DNA from: JBCDIQ01 sp039024295
Lineage (GTDB): Bacteria > Bacteroidota > Bacteroidia > J057
Direction of reading: 5' to 3'
NCBI GenBank assembly: GCA_039024295.1
Contig: JBCDIQ010000105.1
Span: 1-15,175 of the forward strand
DNA length: 15,175 bases
The notes beneath the pieces are model-generated. The model was not told the DNA's origin. It was given only the letters and a program-made list of their open reading frames with translations, and did not search any database. Below are positions 8,169 through 14,535 of the stretch, piece after piece. Within the stretch, counting starts at the first letter, position 1, and each line of letters starts with the position of its first letter. The position numbers and the translations under genes are program-made.

Positions 8169-8336
8169 ATGTTTGAATTTACCTGTATTCGAACGCTAGA
8201 TTGGCCCATCTGTGACGCCATTGATACCAACAAACCAATTTTCTCCTACCTTCAGGCAATGAAACTTTTCTACAGCTCGTGGAAAAGCACCAAAGCCAAA
8301 TTACAGGCACTGATAGGTTCAGTGTCTGTATTTTAG
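8169..8336 (+). CDS. Possible small ORF of 55 codons
   Basis: An ATG-started frame begins MFEFTCIRTLDWP and ends GSVSVF, then TAG at 8334-8336. It has no signal peptide, no obvious membrane helix, and no family that I recognise. The composition is ordinary for a protein (two Cys, two Trp, a basic Lys-rich stretch at about residues 39-44). A near-consensus -7 box lies 20 bp upstream, and a hairpin overlaps its last codons. This could be a real small protein, a remnant of a decayed gene, or a chance frame inside a noncoding RNA. I cannot decide from one sequence. Confidence 0.22.
   Translation: MFEFTCIRTLDWPICDAIDTNKPIFSYLQAMKLFYSSWKSTKAKLQALIGSVSVF
8302..8334 (+). terminator. Strong hairpin followed by TTTT, terminator-like
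   Basis: The segment 8302-8313 pairs with 8319-8330 over 12 bp with one G-T wobble and a 5-nt loop (TAGGT), then TTTT at 8331-8334. No confident gene ends here on the plus strand, so it may end a small transcript starting near 8155. The stem is less GC-rich than the other terminators in the window. On the minus strand it is followed by AATTT, a weaker tail. Confidence 0.45.
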
Positions 8337-8373
8337 TCATCTGACAACACAATAGAAACACCTGAAAACTGAA

Positions 8374-8389
8374 GACAGGCACGCCTGTC
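8374..8389. promoter_or_regulatory. Palindrome upstream of the T9SS small protein
   Basis: GACAGGC and GCCTGTC form a perfect 7-bp inverted repeat with a 2-nt centre (AC). It ends 25 bp before the ATG of the T9SS small protein. A seven-of-eight match to the -7 box, TATTGTTG, lies at 8396-8403, so the palindrome would sit over the -33 region. A transcription-factor operator is likely in form, but the regulator is unknown. Confidence 0.4.
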
Positions 8390-8414
8390 ATGTTGTATTG
8401 TTGATGACAACCCA

Positions 8415-8732
8415 ATGAAAGAATTTACCCTTCTGGGTATGCTGTTGATGGCTACCCATTTTTGTAGTGCCCAGGCCCAGCATGCTCCCTTCTCCACGGA
8501 GCCACGTGCTTATCCCAATCCCGTTACGGGCAAATTGGTAATCGAATTGCCGGTTGATTCAGTAGAATCGTACCAATTCTATTTGTTGAATGTCGAAGGA
8601 CAGGTAGTAAGGGCATTCACCGACCTTAGAAACAGCCGCCTGGAAGTGCCGCTTCCAGATCTTCAGCCTGGAATTTACTTATACGAAATACGAACACATC
8701 GTTCTTTTTTTGGTCGGATCATCCGGAAGTGA
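8415..8732 (+). CDS. Small secreted protein consisting of a T9SS type A sorting domain
   Basis: The protein has 105 residues. Residues 1 to about 19 are a signal peptide (hydrophobic core LLGMLLMATHF, small residues before the likely cleavage near CSAQA). The rest is almost exactly one type IX secretion C-terminal domain: AYPNPVTGKLVIELP (32-46), then FYLLNVEGQVV (55-65), then LQPGIYLYEIRT (83-94), and a basic end GRIIRK. In known T9SS substrates this domain guides a larger cargo through the outer membrane and is then usually removed. Here only about ten residues separate the signal peptide from the domain, so there is no cargo. It has its own terminator at 8768-8798. It may be a small surface protein, a remnant of a larger cargo gene, or a competitor for the sorting machinery; only the domain call is firm. 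Confidence 0.9.
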   Translation: MKEFTLLGMLLMATHFCSAQAQHAPFSTEPRAYPNPVTGKLVIELPVDSVESYQFYLLNVEGQVVRAFTDLRNSRLEVPLPDLQPGIYLYEIRTHRSFFGRIIRK

Positions 8733-8767
8733 TTCGGCTAAACTGTTTCTTTTCATAGACGTACCCA

Positions 8768-8798
8768 AAGCGCATTCTGCAAAGGATGCGCTTTTTTT
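8768..8798 (+). terminator. Rho-independent terminator of the T9SS small protein gene
   Basis: AAGCGCATTC (8768-8777) pairs with GGATGCGCTT (8784-8793), with one T-G wobble, around a 6-nt loop and runs into a T-tract to 8798. It lies 35 bp after the stop codon at 8732. Confidence 0.93.
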
Positions 8799-8822
8799 AA
8801 TATGTAAAAAATGCTATATTTG
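8795..8822 (+). promoter_or_regulatory. Predicted promoter of the retropepsin-like protease
   Basis: TATATTTG (8815-8822) matches the Bacteroidota -7 consensus TAnnTTTG exactly. The T-rich tail of the preceding terminator (TTTT, 8795-8798) lies 16 bp upstream and could serve as a weak -33 element. The leader would be about 70 nt before the ATG at 8896. Confidence 0.6.
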
Positions 8823-8895
8823 AATCGAAAATACTAGATGCCTTCACACGCTAAAATTGAGATACCCAACCAAATTTTTTTAATGGGTTAGTTAT

Positions 8896-9363
8896 ATGTC
8901 TCAGACCTTACAACGGTTCCTCACACTCAAAGGCTATCAGCATATTTTCCTGGAGCAAAATGGTGCAGGGCATTATCAGATCACAGCACAGCTCAACCAG
9001 GTTAATACCTCTTTTATCATTGATACAGGTGCTTCCCGTACAGTCATTGACCATGAACGGGCAACAGTACTTGGGCTAATTTCTGAAGATGATTCTCTTC
9101 AGGCAGCTGGTTTAGGAGGACGGGAGATGAAAACCCGAATTTCTCACGATAATTTATTGACAATTGCGGGAATGGACATTCCATCAGTTGTGATTACGTT
9201 GCTTGACCTTAGCCATGTAAACTACGCCTTAGAATCATTCGGTGATATTCCGGTAGATGGCGTAATTGGCCTGGACATCCTTCACGACTTGAAAGCTGTA
9301 ATTGATTATGGGAACTCTGTGATGTACTTCCAAAATCCCGCACAAAATGGGAAGGCTGCCTAG
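8896..9363 (+). CDS. Retropepsin-like aspartic protease
   Basis: This 155-residue protein has the single-domain architecture of retropepsin-type (clan AA) aspartic proteases, which act as dimers with one Asp from each subunit. The catalytic motif is DTGAS at 43-47, preceded by hydrophobic FII as expected. A Gly-rich flap-like segment GLGG lies at 72-75, and the conserved hydrophobic-Gly motif near the end is GVIGLDIL (122-129). The family is known in bacteria, but substrates are mostly unknown. I see no signal peptide or membrane anchor, so it is probably cytoplasmic. Its start has no Shine-Dalgarno. It is a single gene: a terminator and a consensus promoter lie upstream, and the next gene is convergent, 19 bp from its stop. 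It is not linked to any retroelement here. Confidence 0.88.
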   Translation: MSQTLQRFLTLKGYQHIFLEQNGAGHYQITAQLNQVNTSFIIDTGASRTVIDHERATVLGLISEDDSLQAAGLGGREMKTRISHDNLLTIAGMDIPSVVITLLDLSHVNYALESFGDIPVDGVIGLDILHDLKAVIDYGNSVMYFQNPAQNGKAA

Positions 9364-9382
9364 CACGCCATCTTTCTTGTTA

Positions 9383-10270
9383 TTATTCCCGAATTTGGGT
9401 ACTTCCTCCGTATTCCTCAATGTCATTTGAGAGGTCAACTGCCGGATAGAACTCAGACTGCATAAGGGATTCAATTTCCTCCAGGCTTTCCTGTGTCTGT
9501 TCTGTCTCAAACAGCAGGTTGTCAATCATGATATCCTCTCGCTCAGTATTCTGCATGGTCATCGGTTGCTCCCGAATGTAATCCACCATGTCTTCAATCG
9601 TTTGAAGCTGTTCTTCGATGACTTTGCGGTTTTCGTTGACTTTATAGTAGTTATCCATTCGCTTTTGAAGCAAGCGAAGCCTTTTTTCTTTGGCCATACG
9701 GAGTTTTCCCTTAGCGGTTTTCATCTCCTGATTGAGCTTGTCAATTTCCATGACCGTCTTTTGCATGCCCTCTTCTCCTTCCAATTGGGGAAATTTATCC
9801 TTGAAGTAGAGCAACCGAGCATACGAAGATTCAATGGAATTGAGTTTCGCCAAAAACCGATTGATCAACTCCGGTACACTAGAGCTGAGTTTTTTATAGT
9901 TGTCACGAATGGCGCGGACTTGTTTCCGTAATTTGTCGAAGCGCTGTTGAGATTCCTGGCTCATGGCATTGTAATACTCTACCAGGGTCTTGGTTTTGTA
10001 GAAGGCATCGATGTCTTTCTGGTACTTTGCATTGATCGCTCGAATGAACCTAGGGTTATTGGTGATGGCACTCAGCCACATCAGTTCTGCACCTCCCGCA
10101 ATCAGCACAATCGCAGCAGGATCAAATAAAGGTTCACTTCCTAGCAAGGCAACGCCCAATACCCCCAATGCTGTAATGATGGCCATCCCTACCAGATGTA
10201 CCGGCCAGAAAAATGCTTCCTTGGTATAATTAATGAACTTCTGAATTCGTGATTTTTTTTCTTTTGCCAA
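9383..10270 (-). CDS. Membrane protein with two N-terminal helices and a long coiled coil; function unknown
   Basis: I do not recognise the family. The 295-residue product begins with a basic stretch, then two hydrophobic segments at about 20-44 and 51-68 joined by a short loop. From about 80 to 245 it is highly charged and predicted helical, with heptad-like spacing of Leu, Ile and Met typical of coiled coils. The tail (about 246-295) is acidic. The topology resembles a membrane-anchored scaffold. Both ends are likely cytoplasmic because the N-terminus is strongly basic, but this is inferred. The frame begins with TTG at 10270; no in-frame ATG occurs before residue 29, which is inside the first helix, so TTG is the best start. 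A palindrome lies 41 bp upstream. gltX ends 142 bp upstream on the same strand with no clear terminator between. Confidence 0.8.
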   Translation of the reverse strand: MAKEKKSRIQKFINYTKEAFFWPVHLVGMAIITALGVLGVALLGSEPLFDPAAIVLIAGGAELMWLSAITNNPRFIRAINAKYQKDIDAFYKTKTLVEYYNAMSQESQQRFDKLRKQVRAIRDNYKKLSSSVPELINRFLAKLNSIESSYARLLYFKDKFPQLEGEEGMQKTVMEIDKLNQEMKTAKGKLRMAKEKRLRLLQKRMDNYYKVNENRKVIEEQLQTIEDMVDYIREQPMTMQNTEREDIMIDNLLFETEQTQESLEEIESLMQSEFYPAVDLSNDIEEYGGSTQIRE

Positions 10271-10310
10271 AGCGATTTGGATTTTAGGGTATATGCTTTT
10301 TCTCGTGTTA

Positions 10311-10325
10311 TTGACCGGTGGTCAA
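10311..10325. promoter_or_regulatory. Palindrome upstream of the coiled-coil membrane protein gene
   Basis: TTGACC (10311-10316) and GGTCAA (10320-10325) form a perfect 6-bp inverted repeat around GGT. It lies 41 bp before the TTG start of the membrane protein gene on the minus strand, a distance suited to an operator. No TAnnTTTG box is visible nearby. Confidence 0.35.
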
Positions 10326-10412
10326 AGACGTATACTGGATTTTTACTCAAATGGAGGTAAATGAGTTGCAACAATATATGAAAAATGCCCCATCTTCAAG
10401 AAAAATCCGGGA

Positions 10413-11951
10413 TTATGCAGCCACTACCTCCAGGTTTTCAATGGCATATTTAATGCGATGAAAAGTATCTTCTTTTCCAATAAGTGCTGCAATGTCAAAT
10501 ACGCCTGGTCCACTCGGTGCTCCGGTTAGGGCTAGCCTCAATGGTGCTAGAACTTTCCCCTTGCCGATTTCATTGTCTGTAATAAAGGTGTCAAAGGTAC
10601 TTTCGAGTTCAGGGGATTCCCAAGAAGTAAGCTCATCCCACTTTTCGAGCAGCCCACGAAGGTATTCCTTTCCTTCTGGCTTCCATCTTTTCCGGTGCAT
10701 CTTCTGATCAAAGGTGGTTGGCTTTTCATAGAGAAATGGAGCAGCATGCACCAAGTCCTGTGGAAACTGAACCCGCTCTTTCATGATTGAAATTGCTTGG
10801 AGCAAGAATGCATCCGTCCATTCTCCTGATTTATCCTCAAGATTTTTTCGAACAACAGGTAAAAAGTCTTCGTCGGCCGTATTTCGGAGGTATGCCTGAT
10901 TGAAGGATTTTAGTTTATCAATGTTAAAACTGGCACCGCCTTTTTGGATGCGGTCCAGGCTAAACGCTTCAATCATCCGCTCAGTCGTCATGAGTTCCTC
11001 ATCATTTCCAGGGCTCCAGCCCAATAGGGCCAGAAAGTTGGTAAGTGCTTCGGGCAGATAGCCTGATTCCCGGAATCCTGTGGCCATCTCGTCACTGATC
11101 TCACTTTTCCAATCAATTGGGAAAACAGGAAATCCGTATTTATCCCCATCGCGCTTGCTCAGCTTCCCTTTTCCTTCCGGCTTCAGGATCAAGGGCAAAT
11201 GGGCGAATGTAGGCATCTGATCTTCCCAGCCAAATGCGCGGTAGAGCAATACATGCAAGGGTGTTGAGGGCAGCCACTCCTCACCACGGATGACATGGGT
11301 AATCCCCATAAGGTGGTCATCTACCACATTCGCCAGATGATAGGTAGGGAGTCCGTCACTTTTTAGCAACACCTTGTCGTCGAGCTGGTTACTGTGTACA
11401 ACTACCCATTGACGAACCTGGTCGTGAAACCTGATTTCTTCCTTGCGAGGAATCCTCATCCTGATGACATAAGGCACTCCTGCTGCCACCTTGGCTTCCA
11501 CCTCCTCTTTGGCCAGGGTCAGGCTATTGGACATGCTGTTTCGGGTGACATAATTGTAGGTAGGCATTTTATGTCCTTTCGCCTTCAGGTTTTCCCGCAT
11601 GGCCTCAATCTCCTCTGGTGTATCAAAAGCAAGGTAGGCTTTTCCCTCAGCTACTAATTGGTCTGCGTACTGCCTGTAGAGGTGCTGCCGCTCGCTTTGT
11701 CGATAAGGTCCATTGGGGCCACCCTCATCTACGCCTTCGTCAAACTGGATTCCAGCCCATTCCAAAGACTCTTTTATGTAGGCCTCTGCTCCAGGTACAA
11801 ATCTGGTCTGATCGGTATCCTCTATTCTTAGAATGAGGGTTCCGTTATACTTTTTGGCAAATAGATAATTGAACCATGCCGTGCGAACCCCGCCAATGTG
11901 CAGGGGACCGGTAGGACTTGGGGCAAATCGAAGGACAACCTTGTCACTCAT
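10413..11951 (-). CDS. gltX: Glutamyl-tRNA synthetase
   Basis: This class I aminoacyl-tRNA synthetase charges tRNA-Glu (and possibly tRNA-Gln, if an amidotransferase exists elsewhere). The 512-residue length is near the usual 460-510. The signature motifs are clear: FAPSPTGPLHIGG at 9-21 (HIGH motif) and KLSKRDG at 263-269 (KMSKS motif), with LRIEDTDQTR (41-50) and GEEWLPSTP (223-231) between. The helical anticodon-binding domain runs from about 300 to the end. The zinc-binding Cys residues found in some homologues, such as the E. coli enzyme, are absent; the protein contains no Cys at all. It is divergent from the SnoaL-like gene, with a 95-bp intergenic region carrying an inverted repeat. 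No terminator is evident after its stop. Confidence 0.97.
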   Translation of the reverse strand: MSDKVVLRFAPSPTGPLHIGGVRTAWFNYLFAKKYNGTLILRIEDTDQTRFVPGAEAYIKESLEWAGIQFDEGVDEGGPNGPYRQSERQHLYRQYADQLVAEGKAYLAFDTPEEIEAMRENLKAKGHKMPTYNYVTRNSMSNSLTLAKEEVEAKVAAGVPYVIRMRIPRKEEIRFHDQVRQWVVVHSNQLDDKVLLKSDGLPTYHLANVVDDHLMGITHVIRGEEWLPSTPLHVLLYRAFGWEDQMPTFAHLPLILKPEGKGKLSKRDGDKYGFPVFPIDWKSEISDEMATGFRESGYLPEALTNFLALLGWSPGNDEELMTTERMIEAFSLDRIQKGGASFNIDKLKSFNQAYLRNTADEDFLPVVRKNLEDKSGEWTDAFLLQAISIMKERVQFPQDLVHAAPFLYEKPTTFDQKMHRKRWKPEGKEYLRGLLEKWDELTSWESPELESTFDTFITDNEIGKGKVLAPLRLALTGAPSGPGVFDIAALIGKEDTFHRIKYAIENLEVVAA

Positions 11952-11979
11952 GAATCTTTGTGTACCTTTATTAAGCTCA

Positions 11980-12001
11980 GTAAGTCAAATTGTTGATTTA
12001 C
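11980..12001. promoter_or_regulatory. Inverted repeat between gltX and the SnoaL-like gene
   Basis: GTAAGTCAA (11980-11988) and TTGATTTAC (11993-12001) form a 9-bp inverted repeat with one G-T wobble and a 4-nt centre. It lies 28 bp from the gltX ATG and 45 bp from the downstream ATG, so it could serve either divergent gene as an operator. Confidence 0.35.
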
Positions 12002-12046
12002 TACCGCAAATTACGCATATACCGCTAACCCCCAATAACGGTTCAC

Positions 12047-12484
12047 ATGAAATTCTGTTTTGTCCTAATTCTTTGTACGCTTCCACTTTTTGGTTTTGCC
12101 CAAGAACGTCTTTCTGCCAAAGATGAACTTGCAATTAGAAAGGTGATGGCGATGCAGGAAGCAGCATGGAACAGTGGCAACTTGGAGGAGTTTATGGAAG
12201 GATACTGGCAGGCAGATTCCCTTACCTTTGTAGGTAAACGAGGGCTAACATATGGATGGGACCAGACATTGGCCAACTATCAACGGAGTTATCCAGATAG
12301 GCAGGCCATGGGGACCCTCAACTTTCGTTTGCTAAGGCTCCAAAAGGCTGGTAAAAGATATGCATATGTAGTTGGCCGTTGGGAATTACAGCGAGAAAGA
12401 TTGGAAGACCTCATGGGCCATTTTTCCCTGTTATGGGAGAAACAAAAAGGTAAATGGATCATTGTTGCCGATCATAGCAGTTGA
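12047..12484 (+). CDS. Secreted SnoaL/DUF4440-like protein
   Basis: This 145-residue protein begins with a clear signal peptide (core FVLILCTLPLFGFA, likely cut before QE near residue 19). The mature part fits the small cone-shaped NTF2-like fold of the DUF4440/SnoaL group: a first helix with AIRKVMAMQEAAWNSGNLEEF (about 30-49), then FMEGYWQADSLTFVG, and beta strands ending in WELQRERLEDLMGHFSL and KGKWIIVADHSS. Members of this fold can be enzymes or simple binding proteins, and no catalytic set is recognisable. It is predicted to be periplasmic or exported. It is divergent from gltX and lies 40 bp before neuB on the same strand, so the two could share a transcript. Confidence 0.85.
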   Translation: MKFCFVLILCTLPLFGFAQERLSAKDELAIRKVMAMQEAAWNSGNLEEFMEGYWQADSLTFVGKRGLTYGWDQTLANYQRSYPDRQAMGTLNFRLLRLQKAGKRYAYVVGRWELQRERLEDLMGHFSLLWEKQKGKWIIVADHSS

Positions 12485-12524
12485 TCAATTTTTCATTGTC
12501 GGTTTTTAGAAGCTAGCGATACAC

Positions 12525-13598
12525 ATGCCCAGTACACATATCCAACTTCCCTCTGGCCATCGAATAGAAAAAAATGGCCCTGTTTTCATTATTGCAGAGG
12601 CAGGGGTTAACCACAACGGCTCTATGGATTTGGCTCGGCAACTAATTGATGTGGCTGCCTCATCAGGGGTTGATGCCGTCAAGTTCCAAACCTTTCAGGC
12701 CGAAAAGTTGGTGACAAGAAATGCCAGACAGGCTTCTTATCAAACTGAGAACACAGGGAAATCTGAATCCCAGTTTGACATGTTGAAGCGCCTCGAACTG
12801 AGTTTTGACCATTTTCGCGAGTTAAAAGCATACACCGAAGAAAAAGGACTGGTCTTTATCTCCACCCCATTTGACGAAGAAGCCATCGACTTTTTGGATT
12901 CCATTGAGGTTGAGCTATTCAAAGCTGGTTCTGGTGATTTGACCAATATTCCCTATTTGAAAAGAATGGCGGCCAAAGGCCGTCCAACAATAATTTCCAC
13001 AGGAATGGCCCTACCCAAAGAAGTAGAAGAAGCCGTTTCGAGTATTTTGTCGCAGGGATTAGAAGACCTGGTGGTGTTGCAGTGTACCAGTAGCTACCCA
13101 TGCCCACCTGAAGCGGTAAACTTACGGGCGATGCATGAGCTGGAAGAACTTACAGCTTGCTTAATTGGATATTCTGATCACACAGCTGGGATCCTCGCTC
13201 CTACAGCAGCAGCTGCCATGGGGGCAACCGTAATTGAGAAACATTTCACCTTGGACCGTGCCCTTCCTGGGCCAGATCATAAAGCTTCCCTTGAACCGGA
13301 AGAATTAACCGAAATGGTAAAACAGGTTCGTTTGGTTACAACCATGCGAGGTGATGGCAAAAAACGTCGGGAACCTATTGAGGAAGATGTAGCCAAAGTC
13401 GCCAGAAAAAGTGTTGTTACCACACGGGCGATTGCTGCCGGGGTACTTATAACCCCAGAAATGCTAACCACTATGCGGCCCGGCACTGGGCTTCCTCCCA
13501 AATACCTGGACCTGCTGGTAGGTCGAACAACTTCGCGCCACCTTGAGGCCCACCAGCCTGTCATACCAGAAGATATACGAGGAGATCTCAGTGCCTGA
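12525..13598 (+). CDS. neuB: N-acetylneuraminate (sialic acid) synthase family protein
   Basis: The enzyme condenses phosphoenolpyruvate with an N-acetyl-mannosamine-type sugar to make a nonulosonic acid. The N-terminal TIM barrel has the family motifs IAEAGVNHNG (23-32), VKFQTFQ (52-58), FISTPFDEEA, KAGSGDL, STGMA, LQCTSSYPCPPEAVNL, IGYSDHT and EKHFTLDR. The C-terminal SAF (antifreeze-like) domain starts near residue 291 (RKSVVTTRAIAAG) and includes the segment RPGTGLPPKYLDLLVGR. At 357 residues it is full length. Whether the product is N-acetylneuraminic, legionaminic or pseudaminic acid cannot be settled from this gene. No CMP-transferase (neuA), epimerase (neuC) or glycosyltransferase lies in the window. 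It is convergent with rsmE, 22 bp away. Confidence 0.94.
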   Translation: MPSTHIQLPSGHRIEKNGPVFIIAEAGVNHNGSMDLARQLIDVAASSGVDAVKFQTFQAEKLVTRNARQASYQTENTGKSESQFDMLKRLELSFDHFRELKAYTEEKGLVFISTPFDEEAIDFLDSIEVELFKAGSGDLTNIPYLKRMAAKGRPTIISTGMALPKEVEEAVSSILSQGLEDLVVLQCTSSYPCPPEAVNLRAMHELEELTACLIGYSDHTAGILAPTAAAAMGATVIEKHFTLDRALPGPDHKASLEPEELTEMVKQVRLVTTMRGDGKKRREPIEEDVAKVARKSVVTTRAIAAGVLITPEMLTTMRPGTGLPPKYLDLLVGRTTSRHLEAHQPVIPEDIRGDLSA

Positions 13599-13620
13599 TT
13601 GTGCCTGAAATAGGTTTCTT

Positions 13621-14322
13621 CTACCACCCTTTTATCAGCTTTACGCTGCTCAATGCATGGATGGCAGCGGTCTCAGTTCGAAGTCGGTTGCTGCCTAAGG
13701 AAAGTCCTTTCCCTGTTGTTTCAAGTAAGGCAATCTCTTCAGGGCTAAAATCCCCTTCTGGACCAATTACCAAGTGAAAGGTAGATTGCTGCGAAATGTC
13801 ATCTTTATGGTTGCCCAAAGTATCCAATGAATTAGCCTGAAAGAACAACATTTGAGGTCCTACCTGTTGGCAATAGGTCACTAGCGGGATAGGTGATGAA
13901 AGCACCGGCAACCGGGAGCGCATACTTTGTTTTAGCGCGGAGAGTAAAATTTTTTGAAAGCGCTCTGTTTTAAACTGCGTTCGAATTGTTCTTTGACAGA
14001 TGACAGGCTGAATACGGGTAACTCCAAGTTCAACAGCCTTTTCCAATAGCCATTCAAATCTGTCCCGTAAGCGCAATGGAGAAACCGCCAAATGTACCTC
14101 ATAAGGGTGCTCTCCCCAGTTGATTTCCCGATCTAAAATTGTTAAAGAGACCCGGTCTCGATTAGCGGCATCTATGACAGCTGTATATTTTGTGCCCTTT
14201 CCGTCAACCCCATGAATTTGATCTCCGGCTTGGTGTCTTAGGACTTTTATACAGTGTTTACTTTCATTAGAATCGAGGTAAGCTCCTCCTGAAGGATCGA
14301 CAGAAAAGTAAAAAAGCTGCAT
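13621..14322 (-). CDS. rsmE: 16S rRNA m3U1498 methyltransferase
   Basis: This S-adenosylmethionine-dependent enzyme methylates N3 of U1498 in 16S rRNA of the 30S subunit. It is 233 residues long, typical of the family. An N-terminal PUA-like domain (to about 70, including SKHCIKVLRH at 21-30) is followed by the SPOUT trefoil-knot domain. The knot motifs are VIGPEGDFSPEEI (185-197) and LGSNRLRTETAA (209-220). The segment LEKAVELGVTRIQPV (93-107) also matches the family. It is convergent with neuB, and its promoter would lie in the 297-bp region before pckA, where a 10-nt direct repeat is found. Confidence 0.95.
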   Translation of the reverse strand: MQLFYFSVDPSGGAYLDSNESKHCIKVLRHQAGDQIHGVDGKGTKYTAVIDAANRDRVSLTILDREINWGEHPYEVHLAVSPLRLRDRFEWLLEKAVELGVTRIQPVICQRTIRTQFKTERFQKILLSALKQSMRSRLPVLSSPIPLVTYCQQVGPQMLFFQANSLDTLGNHKDDISQQSTFHLVIGPEGDFSPEEIALLETTGKGLSLGSNRLRTETAAIHALSSVKLIKGW

Positions 14323-14327
14323 ATGTT

Positions 14328-14355
14328 TTAGCGAAAAATAGTATATTAGCGAAAA
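14328..14355. repeat. Two 10-nt direct repeats 18 bp apart, upstream of rsmE
   Basis: TTAGCGAAAA occurs at 14328-14337 and again at 14346-14355, a spacing of 18 bp start to start. The first copy begins 6 bp before the rsmE ATG (minus strand). The copies may be a repeated regulatory site or a small tandem duplication. Confidence 0.45.
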
Positions 14356-14391
14356 TTCTCTAAATCATATGAGGTGTACTTACCTGATATG

Positions 14392-14410
14392 AATTGTTGA
14401 ATGAGCAATT
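14392..14410. repeat. Short hairpin in the rsmE-pckA intergenic region
   Basis: AATTGTT (14392-14398) can pair with AGCAATT (14404-14410), with one G-T wobble, around a 5-nt loop. It is AT-rich and weak, and has no T-tract. It is one of the few structures seen between 14356 and the pckA promoter; otherwise I see only short stop-rich frames there. Confidence 0.25.
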
Positions 14411-14535
14411 GATACTGAGTGACGGGAATCGGTGATATATCTGCATCTTTTTTAGAAAAATGTCAATAATTTCCTCTTTTTGTAAGGATATAACTTACTT
14501 ATTATTAAGGGGTTCCGATTCATTTGTCACTTTTG

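Larger units (their letters stand above)
7890..8414. other. 525-bp intergenic region with several inverted repeats
   Basis: This is the longest stretch without a confident gene. It should contain the thiolase promoter on the minus strand, although I see no perfect TAnnTTTG box there. On the plus strand it holds, in order: a palindrome at 8117-8136, a near-consensus -7 box at 8142-8149, an open frame of 55 codons at 8169-8336, a 12-bp hairpin at 8302-8330 followed by TTTT, and a second palindrome at 8374-8389 just before the T9SS protein. These parts are listed separately. No open frames over 100 codons occur in it. Confidence 0.7.

Noticed and set aside
10351..10461. 36-codon plus-strand frame near a GGAGG sequence, overlapping the 3' end of gltX
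   Set aside because: The GGAGG lies inside this frame rather than before its ATG; the ATG that GGAGG could serve (10361) opens a frame of only six codons. It is antisense to gltX.
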